Assembly (NCBI GenBank): GCA_044359405.1
Contig: JBIKMC010000075.1
Location: forward strand, 1-13,101
Source of the DNA: SYIM01 sp044359405
GTDB lineage: Bacteria; Pseudomonadota; Gammaproteobacteria; Burkholderiales; Burkholderiaceae_E
Length of the DNA stretch: 13,101 nucleotides
Reading direction: 5' to 3'
Shown here: positions 6,339-12,296 of the stretch, in pieces
How positions within the stretch are numbered: the first letter of the stretch is position 1
Layout of the letters: the number at the start of each line of letters is the position of its first letter
Made by a program: the position numbers and the translations under genes
Notes under the pieces: model-generated
Databases searched by the model: none
Seen by the model: only the letters and a program-made list of their open reading frames with translations
Told to the model about the DNA's origin: nothing

Positions 6339-7616
6339 GGCGACCGCCTGCAGGGCGCGGCGGGCTGCAGCCAGCGTGTGGTCAATGTCCTCATCACTAT
6401 GCGCGCTTGAAAAGAAAAACGCCTCTACCGGCGACGGCGGGAAGTAAACGCCTTCCTCAAGCATGAGGTGGTAAAAACGCTTGAAGCGCTCAACGTCCTG
6501 GGTCTGCACTGCGGCAAAACTGGCGGGCGGCTGCGCCAACATGTACATACCAGCCATGCCGCCCTGGTGCTGAGCGCAAAACGCAATACCGGCGCTTTGC
6601 GCGGCTGCATTCAGGCCAGCCACCAGACGCCCACAACGCTGATGCAGGCGATCAAAGAATCCAGGCTCAGCGATCAGCTCAAGCGTTGCAAGCCCGGCTG
6701 CCATGGCGATGGGGTTGCCGGACAGGGTACCCGCCTGATACACCGGACCCAAGGGCGCCATCATCTCCATAACCGAGGCAGGCCCGCCGATCGCCCCCAC
6801 CGGCATACCGCCCCCAATCACCTTTCCAAAAGCGCTGACATCGGGCGTGATGCCCACGACTTCCTGAGCGCCACCCAAGGCGACACGAAACCCGCTCATG
6901 ACCTCGTCAAAAATCAGCAAAGCACCATGGCGGGTACACAGCTCACGTAGCCCCTGAAGAAATCCGGGCGCGGGTCGGATCAGATTCATGTTGCCGGGGA
7001 TGGGCTCGACCATCACGCAGGCAATGCTGTCGGGGTTGCGCGCGAACAGCGCCTCGACGCTGGCCAGATCGTTGTACTGGGCAACCAACGTGTGCTGGGC
7101 CAAATCAGCCGGAACACCCGCTGAACTGGGTGTGCCGAATGCCAGAGCGCCCGAGCCCGCCTTGACCAGCAGACTGTCCGCCGTACCGTGGTAGCAGCCC
7201 TCGAACTTGACGATACGGTCACGTTTGGTAAAGCCACGCGCCAGGCGCAGCGCCGACATGGCTGCCTCGGTGCCAGAGCTGGTAAAGCGTACACGCTCAA
7301 CCTGCGGAAACAGCGCGCAGATCCGCTCAGCGAGCTCGCTCTCCATGACGTTGGGTGCCCCATAAGAGAGCCCACGCAGAGCGGCGGCCTGCACGGCGGC
7401 AACCACCTTGGGATGGGAATGCCCCGCAATCATGGGCCCCCAGGATCCCAGATAGTCGATGTAGCGCCGACCCTCAACGTCCCACATGTACGCGCCCTCG
7501 GCGCGATCGATGAAACGGGGCGTACCGCCCACGGCGCGAAAAGCGCGCACGGCCGAGTTAACACCCCCAACAAGAACCTTGCGGGCGCGATCGAATTCAG
7601 ACTGGTTTGAGGTCAT
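6336..7616 (-). CDS. hemL: Glutamate-1-semialdehyde 2,1-aminomutase
   Basis: A 426-aa PLP enzyme that converts glutamate-1-semialdehyde to 5-aminolevulinate in the C5 route of heme synthesis. The PLP lysine is Lys265 in SAFGKVIGGGMPVGA, the same number as in E. coli HemL. The class III aminotransferase block LLIFDEVMSGFR (233-244), the N-terminal VGGVNSAVRAF and the phosphate-binding SSGTEAAM (113-120) are all present. The ATG at 7616 is well supported, since an in-frame TAG lies at 7632-7634 and the next Met is residue 44. No Shine-Dalgarno sequence precedes it. The gene is on the same strand as, and 75 bp after, the Rieske gene; it probably has its own expression because it is a housekeeping function unrelated to the transporter cluster. 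Confidence 0.97.
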   Translation of the reverse strand: MTSNQSEFDRARKVLVGGVNSAVRAFRAVGGTPRFIDRAEGAYMWDVEGRRYIDYLGSWGPMIAGHSHPKVVAAVQAAALRGLSYGAPNVMESELAERICALFPQVERVRFTSSGTEAAMSALRLARGFTKRDRIVKFEGCYHGTADSLLVKAGSGALAFGTPSSAGVPADLAQHTLVAQYNDLASVEALFARNPDSIACVMVEPIPGNMNLIRPAPGFLQGLRELCTRHGALLIFDEVMSGFRVALGGAQEVVGITPDVSAFGKVIGGGMPVGAIGGPASVMEMMAPLGPVYQAGTLSGNPIAMAAGLATLELIAEPGFFDRLHQRCGRLVAGLNAAAQSAGIAFCAQHQGGMAGMYMLAQPPASFAAVQTQDVERFKRFYHLMLEEGVYFPPSPVEAFFFSSAHSDEDIDHTLAAARRALQAVA

Positions 7617-7642
7617 GACAGACAGAAGTGACTAAAGAGCAT

Positions 7643-7675
7643 GACAGTCTAAAGCCAAGGACGGTCAAAGCCAAG
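7643..7675. repeat. Tandem imperfect 16/17-bp repeat upstream of hemL
   Basis: GACAGTCTAAAGCCAAG (7643-7659) is followed directly by GACGGTCAAAGCCAAG (7660-7675). The copies share the ends GAC and AAAGCCAAG. On the minus strand each carries CTTGGCTTT, and a weak promoter-like pair (TTGGCT, 17 bp, TAGACT) falls across them. It could be a regulator binding site or part of the hemL promoter, or a chance local duplication. Confidence 0.5.
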
Positions 7676-7698
7676 ATCGAGCAAGCCTTGCTCAGATC
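7675..7698 (-). terminator. Hairpin at the end of the Rieske gene
   Basis: GAGCAAG and CTTGCTC around a single C (7679-7693) form a perfect 7-bp arm pair. GATC on each side (7675-7678 and 7695-7698) extends it with one bulged base. The Rieske stop codon lies within it. On the minus strand it is followed by TTGGCTTT, a poor T-tract, so it may be a weak terminator or an mRNA 3' end stabiliser separating the cluster from hemL. Confidence 0.4.
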
Positions 7699-8009
7699 GC
7701 GACTTCGAGCTTGCCTTCGCGCTCACGCACCTCATAGACCTTCAGGGTGAGCCCGACACAATTGACGCCCTTACCGTCACTCAACCGGAAAATAAAATTA
7801 TGTTTGGTGCATCGAAGCATCGTGCCGTTGCTCATTTGTACGGCGGTGGTGAGCGCCGCCTGCAGATGCGGACAACGGGGTTCGACCGCGCGAAACCCGG
7901 TCGGCGTCTTGAGCATAATGACGCGCTCGGGTCCAGCCTTCGTCAAGGTCGGAAAAGAATCCGCCGAGGGGTCGCAACCCTCGGCAAGCTGCCAGGTTTT
8001 TCCGTTCAT
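7692..8009 (-). CDS. Small Rieske [2Fe-2S] protein
   Basis: A 105-aa soluble protein with the Rieske cluster ligands Cys46 and His48 (RCPHLQ) and Cys67 and His70 (CTKHNF). The spacing between His48 and Cys67 is 18 residues, slightly longer than in many Rieske ferredoxins. It fits a stand-alone electron carrier of the type that feeds oxygenases, or the small Rieske subunit of a redox enzyme. The ATG overlaps the stop of the upstream amidohydrolase (ATGA), and a GGAG at 8018-8021 lies 8 bp before it inside that gene, so the two are translationally coupled. There is no signal peptide and no reductase or Rieske oxygenase alpha subunit in the window. The partner is unknown; coupling suggests a role with the amidohydrolase pathway. 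The Rieske call is secure, the role is not. Confidence 0.88.
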   Translation of the reverse strand: MNGKTWQLAEGCDPSADSFPTLTKAGPERVIMLKTPTGFRAVEPRCPHLQAALTTAVQMSNGTMLRCTKHNFIFRLSDGKGVNCVGLTLKVYEVREREGKLEVAI

Positions 8010-9514
8010 GACGCAAGCTCCGCCGTCTGACCGACCACAGCGTCCAGTCGTGACAGAAAGAAACCGCGTTCGAGATGCAGCAGAAACAAGCCGATCTGCA
8101 TGGTGAAAGGACTGTCAAGAAATGGCGCGTACACCGCCAGCAGCGCATCCCTCAGGGGCAAACCGTGCCGAACGCGCACTGAATCAAACAGGGCGCGCAG
8201 TTGATGCGCCTTGCGCAGATCAAGATTGGCCAGATCGTAGACCCAGTCGACCGGATCAAGCACCTTGCGCAGATCAGCCAAAAACCCAAGCTCTCGCGAA
8301 CCAAGGCGCTCGACGCCGCTGGGCAGATGATTCTCTGCGATCTGCAGCAGCCAGTTGGATTCGTCCTGGCAGCGCGTTAAATCGATCGGATGCTGCGCTC
8401 CCCGCTTGAAGACCATGGTCGGAACGATGCGCAGAGTCGCGTCGCGCATCCGCCCCTCGGTATCCGCGAATTCGAAATGCCCCGGTTCAATCCGGCAAAC
8501 CGTAATGTCAGCCGGCATTCCCGTGCGCAGACTGCCCGCCCGATCGTCGATATGAATCGCACGGGCAGGATTCCAGGTGACGGCTGCAATGACCTCGCTC
8601 AGCGTCATGCCCAGCCGCAGCAACACGCTCATCACGTGTGACAGCGAGTATGCGGGGCCAATGGCATTGAACTGCTGCAGGTCAGAGCTGATGATGTCAG
8701 GCGCGAGCCCCTGAGCAAAAGCCTGCTCGGCAACGTCCCAGGAAAAGTTGTAGCTGCCGAACGCGATGTCGAACAGGACACCCCGTGCCTTCGCATCGAT
8801 CACCACAGGCAGAAGTCGACCCTCGCGGTCGAGGATGCGGCCGCCGCTGTTATGGTAGGGATGAGCAATCATGTCGCCGGCCTGCGACACTCGGAACAGT
8901 TCGTAGGCCGATGGATGCTCGGGCAACATTTGAAATTCGCCAATATGCCCATAGAGCGGCACACCAATGATCTCTGACAGGCCTTTACCGATCTTGATGG
9001 GGCCTGTCCCGTAGCTGCCCAGCGCGGCAATCTTGAGGTAGCGAATGACACCCGGATTCTGCTCGCAGAAATCAATCCAGTCGGGCACGGGGATTCCGGT
9101 GAGTGTACGCAGATCTCCCTCGGTGAATTGCGCCCCAATGATGCCCATGGGACGGATGTAGGGGCCTGCGTAGAGGTCAGTTCGAGTATGCCCGACCAGC
9201 AGGGCGACAAACTCGTCCATAGACGCGATACCCGGCCCCCCCGCATCGACATAGCTGGTCACCCCCTGCCATATGCCAATGCTGTCCGGGTCTGCGAAAC
9301 CCAGCGTTCCGTACGTATGCACATGATTGTCGATCCAGCCCGCGCTCACCACAGAACCCGAAACGTCGATGACAGGCTCAGGCGCGCCTTGCGCATCACC
9401 CACACCAGCGATCTGTCCGTTGCGGACCACGACGTCGGTGACGCAATCGATACCCTGGGCCGAATCGATCACCCGGCCACCCCTCAACACGAAACTTGAA
9501 TCAGAGCTGTTCAT
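8006..9514 (-). CDS. Metal-dependent amidohydrolase with unrecognised C-terminal extension
   Basis: A 502-aa enzyme of the amidohydrolase superfamily, resembling the dihydroorotase-like 'amidohydrolase/deacetylase' group (EF_0837/Atu3266 type). Likely metal ligands are His64 and His66 (DNHVH), a bridging Lys161 (RYLKIAALGS), His190 (YGHIGE), His218 (IAHPYH) and catalytic Asp278 (ISSDLQ). The N-terminal beta-sandwich strand RGGRVIDSAQGI and its return near 321-372 are present. Residues from about 385 to 502 form an extra, apparently helical region (DPVDWVYDLANLDL, APFLDSPFTMQIGLFLLHLERGFF) that I do not recognise; usual family members end near 380-400. The start is supported by GGGGAG at 9521-9526, 6 bp upstream. 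It follows the ABC ATPase gene by 58 bp and overlaps the Rieske gene. The substrate is probably an amide, cyclic amide or N-acyl compound, possibly the imported molecule; this is inference. Confidence 0.85.
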   Translation of the reverse strand: MNSSDSSFVLRGGRVIDSAQGIDCVTDVVVRNGQIAGVGDAQGAPEPVIDVSGSVVSAGWIDNHVHTYGTLGFADPDSIGIWQGVTSYVDAGGPGIASMDEFVALLVGHTRTDLYAGPYIRPMGIIGAQFTEGDLRTLTGIPVPDWIDFCEQNPGVIRYLKIAALGSYGTGPIKIGKGLSEIIGVPLYGHIGEFQMLPEHPSAYELFRVSQAGDMIAHPYHNSGGRILDREGRLLPVVIDAKARGVLFDIAFGSYNFSWDVAEQAFAQGLAPDIISSDLQQFNAIGPAYSLSHVMSVLLRLGMTLSEVIAAVTWNPARAIHIDDRAGSLRTGMPADITVCRIEPGHFEFADTEGRMRDATLRIVPTMVFKRGAQHPIDLTRCQDESNWLLQIAENHLPSGVERLGSRELGFLADLRKVLDPVDWVYDLANLDLRKAHQLRALFDSVRVRHGLPLRDALLAVYAPFLDSPFTMQIGLFLLHLERGFFLSRLDAVVGQTAELAS

Positions 9515-9572
9515 GCGGGTCTCCCCAAAAGCGAATCAGTACGGTGCACGGCCCTGAGCCGACTGCAAACAC

Positions 9573-10358
9573 TCAATGAGCATCGGCGGCCGATTTTGCG
9601 GCCTCGTCACGAACGATCGCACGCACCGAATCACGCAATTCGATAAACCGCGGATGGCTGTGCAATTCAAAACGACGTGGCCTAGGCAAGTCAATGTCGA
9701 TCACCTCGCGAACACGGCCTGGGTGTCCTGTCATGACGACCGTACGGTCAGCCAGATAGATGGCCTCATCGATGTCGTGCGTGACCAGCAATACCGTCTT
9801 GCGATCGGCTTCCCACAATTCAAGCAAGAAGTCCTGCATGAGCGAACGTGTCAGAGAGTCGAGCGCGCCAAACGGCTCATCCATCAGCAGCACAGCCGGG
9901 TTAATCGCAAGCACGCTGGCGATCGCTGCCCGCTGACGCATTCCCCCCGACAACTCGGCGGGTCGCCGATCACGAAACGCGGTGAGCCGAGTGCGATGCA
10001 GCAGGGTCTCGACCGTCTGCGCAACCGGCGCCTTGCCCGCATTGGCAGCAAGCTTAAGCCCAAAACCGATATTGTCAGCCACCGTCAACCACGGGAACAG
10101 AGCGGTCTGCTGAAATACAACCCCTCGATCTGGCCCCGGGCCCGAGACCGGTCGCCCATCAACCAGCACCTGCCCGGCTGACGGCGTATCGAACCCCGCC
10201 ACCAGATTCAGCAGGGTCGACTTGCCGCACCCGCTGGCGCCAACAATCGTGACGAAATGACAGTCCTCGATTGAAAGGGCGACCCGATCCAGAGCCAGCA
10301 CCTGGCTGCCGCGACTTTGAAAGGATTTGATGACGTCGCGAAACTCAATGTTGGCCAC
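9573..10358 (-). CDS. ABC transporter ATP-binding protein, nitrate/sulfonate/taurine type
   Basis: A 261-aa ATPase that powers uptake through the neighbouring permease. Walker A is GASGCGKST (40-48), the Q-loop is VVFQQTALFPW (Gln83), the signature is LSGGMRQR (137-144), Walker B is VLLMDEPFGALD (156-167) and the switch histidine is His194 (VTHD). The FPWLTV after the Q-loop is typical of TauB/SsuB/NrtD-like ATPases. The GTG at 10358 is chosen because GGAGA (10365-10369) lies 6 bp upstream and MANIEFRDVIKSF is the family's usual first strand; a longer open frame to 10442 lies within the permease gene. It overlaps the permease by 14 bp, showing translational coupling. The C-terminal PRPRRFELHSHPRF is also usual in the group. 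The substrate class is not specified by the ATPase. Confidence 0.93.
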   Translation of the reverse strand: MANIEFRDVIKSFQSRGSQVLALDRVALSIEDCHFVTIVGASGCGKSTLLNLVAGFDTPSAGQVLVDGRPVSGPGPDRGVVFQQTALFPWLTVADNIGFGLKLAANAGKAPVAQTVETLLHRTRLTAFRDRRPAELSGGMRQRAAIASVLAINPAVLLMDEPFGALDSLTRSLMQDFLLELWEADRKTVLLVTHDIDEAIYLADRTVVMTGHPGRVREVIDIDLPRPRRFELHSHPRFIELRDSVRAIVRDEAAKSAADAH

Positions 10359-11139
10359 TGAAGGTCTCCGCTCGGTTCCAATCCAGCGCCCAGTCACGCG
10401 CCATAACAACCAGTCGATCGGATACGAATCCGAGGATACCAATGCTTAGCATGGCCGCGATCACCACATCATTGCGATAGAACTGGTAGGCATCGTTCAG
10501 CAGATAGCCCAGCCCACTGCGCACTGCAAGAATCTCAGCCACCACCACGAGTACCCAGGCGATTCCCATCGACAGCCGAATGCCCGTGAAGATAGCGGGA
10601 AGCGCACCCGGCAATACAACCCGGGTGAGCAGCTCGCGCTCATTCGCCCCCATCATGCGGGCCGCTTTGTACAGCGTCACATTCAGCTGTCGTACGCCAT
10701 AGGTGGTGTTGACCGCTGCTGGAAAAAACGCCCCAAGCCCGATCAGAAAAATAGCGGGCGCATTACCGATCCCGAAGAAAACCAGCGACAGCGGCACCCA
10801 GGCGGTCACGGGAATATTGCGCAACACCTGGACCGTTGGATCGAGCATGCGCTCAAGGACTCTTGAGATGCCGATCAGGAGCCCGACCAGGGTTCCCAAG
10901 CCCACCCCCCAGGCGAATCCCGCCAGCACCCGCCACGAACTCGCGAAGGCATGATCCAGCCAGGTACCGCTATAGCGACTGGCCTGGCCGGTCAGCCCGC
11001 TGACCAGGTCGTACCAGACGCCGACGACATCTATCGGCGACGGCAGCACGTTGCGTTTGAGCAGGCCGAACTCGGTGACGGCCTGCCAAAGACACAGGAC
11101 CGCCAATGGAACGACCGCGTACTGGAGCGCCCGGCGCAT
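10345..11139 (-). CDS. ABC transporter permease, nitrate/sulfonate/taurine type
   Basis: A 264-aa inner-membrane protein with about six helices. The N-terminal helix (VVPLAVLCLWQAVTEFG) and the LPSPIDVVGVWYDL segment are characteristic of TauC/SsuC-like permeases. The cytoplasmic EAA loop is at about 158-183 (KAARMMGANERELLTRVVLP), the contact site for the ATPase. It probably works as a homodimer. It begins 3 bp after the stop of the binding-protein gene, and its end overlaps the ATPase gene by 14 bp, so the three genes form one tight operon. No clear Shine-Dalgarno sequence precedes its ATG, consistent with re-initiation after the gene before it. Confidence 0.93.
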   Translation of the reverse strand: MRRALQYAVVPLAVLCLWQAVTEFGLLKRNVLPSPIDVVGVWYDLVSGLTGQASRYSGTWLDHAFASSWRVLAGFAWGVGLGTLVGLLIGISRVLERMLDPTVQVLRNIPVTAWVPLSLVFFGIGNAPAIFLIGLGAFFPAAVNTTYGVRQLNVTLYKAARMMGANERELLTRVVLPGALPAIFTGIRLSMGIAWVLVVVAEILAVRSGLGYLLNDAYQFYRNDVVIAAMLSIGILGFVSDRLVVMARDWALDWNRAETFSGQH

Positions 11140-11142
11140 GAT

Positions 11143-12144
11143 CTACCAGCGCGTCAGGGCCTCAACCGACAAGCCCGTTGACTTTGCGATGAAACGAAAA
11201 TCAACCATCTTGTCGATCTGTGCCGAGTAGTCCTGACGAGCCCAGCCCAGACTGTGCATTTCGCGCGCCATGGTCTTCAGATCAGCCATATTGGTACGAA
11301 AGTCGTAGCGGAGAAACTCGCGTTCGGTCTTCTGCACCACAGGCTCCGGAAAGCGCGAGTACTTCGCCTCATAGGCAACCTGCTTATTCATATCCCCGAT
11401 GAATAAGTTCATTGCCTCGGCATGAGAATCGATGATTCGCTGCACCAGTTCGGGCTTTTGCTGAATCAGCTTACGGTGCACGATGAAGCCGATTTCCTGT
11501 TTGCCAAAGCCATCACCGAACAGGTGCTGAACGAGTCGCGCGTTGCTCTTTTCGATGGCGAGCGCTCCGAACCCGGCCAGGGACATGGCTAGATCGACTT
11601 CGCCGGCCTCGATGGCACGCGGATGATTCGGGAACGGTACATTGACGATCTGCACGTCTTTGTCCGGGTCGATACCCGAAGACTTCAGAAATGACACCAG
11701 CTTGGCGTGCTGCAAAGATCCGGTGGGAACTGCAATCTTGACCGGCGCCGAGGCTTTACGACCGTCGATAGCCGCCTTAAGGGCGGACGGATTGTTAGCC
11801 GGCACGTTGAACTGCTGACGCGCGACCAGCACGTTATAGCCGCCCCCCCAGCCCGCAACCCAGACCACATCAATACCTTCGTTGGCCGCCCGCACCAGAT
11901 GCTGCACCGTCGTGTTGGCGACATCCAGTTCGCCCTGCTCAAGCGCTCGCAATGCCGCCGTGCTGTCGGTGAAGTCCTTGATGTCGTACTTTAGTCGGTG
12001 CTTGGCGCTCACTTCGGGTAAGGCCGTGCGCAGCGCCCCCAGAGCGCCAATTTGAATACCCGCCCGAATGGTGTCCTGAGCCTTGGCAGGCACACTCACC
12101 AGCAGTGCAGCCGCTACAGCGGCAAATCCGATGACTCGCATCAT
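11143..12144 (-). CDS. ABC transporter substrate-binding protein, NMT1/TauA-like
   Basis: A 333-aa periplasmic binding protein. The ATG at 12144 is chosen, followed by a second ATG, because AAGGAG (12151-12156) lies 6 bp upstream; an in-frame upstream start at 12333 would run back through the intergenic promoter region. A Sec signal peptide is clear: MMRVIGF, a hydrophobic core and AKA before Gln23, the probable cleavage site. The mature part has IRAGIQIGALGALRTALPEV, DSTAALRALEQGELDVA and the loop WVAGWGGGYNVLVA (95-108), a layout typical of NMT1/TauA/SsuA-like proteins that bind taurine, sulfonates, nitrate-like or pyrimidine ligands. It is the first gene of the ABC operon. The ligand cannot be read from the sequence; the amidohydrolase downstream hints at an amide or heterocycle. 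Confidence 0.92.
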   Translation of the reverse strand: MMRVIGFAAVAAALLVSVPAKAQDTIRAGIQIGALGALRTALPEVSAKHRLKYDIKDFTDSTAALRALEQGELDVANTTVQHLVRAANEGIDVVWVAGWGGGYNVLVARQQFNVPANNPSALKAAIDGRKASAPVKIAVPTGSLQHAKLVSFLKSSGIDPDKDVQIVNVPFPNHPRAIEAGEVDLAMSLAGFGALAIEKSNARLVQHLFGDGFGKQEIGFIVHRKLIQQKPELVQRIIDSHAEAMNLFIGDMNKQVAYEAKYSRFPEPVVQKTEREFLRYDFRTNMADLKTMAREMHSLGWARQDYSAQIDKMVDFRFIAKSTGLSVEALTRW

Positions 12145-12150
12145 GCCGAT

Positions 12151-12156
12151 CTCCTT
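12151..12156 (-). promoter_or_regulatory. Strong ribosome binding site of the binding-protein gene
   Basis: AAGGAG on the minus strand, 6 bp before the first of two adjacent ATG codons. It fixes the start of the binding protein at the signal peptide and rules out the longer upstream frame. Confidence 0.85.
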
Positions 12157-12217
12157 CGATTGAAAAACCGATCGAACCGTTTTCCAGAAGCCACTACGAT
12201 TTTGCAAAAACGAGATT

Positions 12218-12247
12218 GGTATACCGCTATTTGAATCAATCTGGCAA
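12218..12247 (-). promoter_or_regulatory. Candidate promoter of the ABC-amidohydrolase operon with palindromic operator
   Basis: On the minus strand TTGCCA (12247-12242; five of six matches to the -35 consensus), an 18-bp spacer and TATACC (12223-12218; four of six to -10) lie 74-103 bp before the start codon. The -10 box is inside the perfect palindrome GGTATACC (12218-12225), and a second short palindrome TTGAATCAA (12231-12239) lies in the spacer. Palindromes with a TATAC core resemble operators of GntR-family repressors, so a repressor could act here. No regulator gene is in the window. The 151-bp gap 12145-12295 is AT-rich and holds no gene that I see. Confidence 0.45.
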
Positions 12248-12277
12248 GCCTTTTTTAAACGATATTTCGATGCACAG

Positions 12278-12296
12278 AAAAGGCGCGGAGCGCCCT
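12278..12296 (-). terminator. Intrinsic terminator after the 2OG oxygenase gene
   Basis: On the minus strand AGGGCGC, loop TCC, GCGCCTT form a 7-bp stem (one G-U pair) that begins within the stop codon, followed by TTTTC. This is the most convincing rho-independent terminator in the window and separates the oxygenase transcript from the ABC operon, or attenuates read-through into it. Confidence 0.65.

Noticed and set aside
5528..6447. Two plus-strand frames (190 and 211 codons) overlapping the MFS gene and the hemL end
   Set aside because: Arg/Cys/Trp-rich shadow translations of the MFS gene in other frames, with no family pattern.
10359..10442. Longer start for the ABC ATPase
   Set aside because: The extension is permease sequence in another frame; GGAGA before the GTG at 10358 and the usual N-terminal strand support the shorter form.
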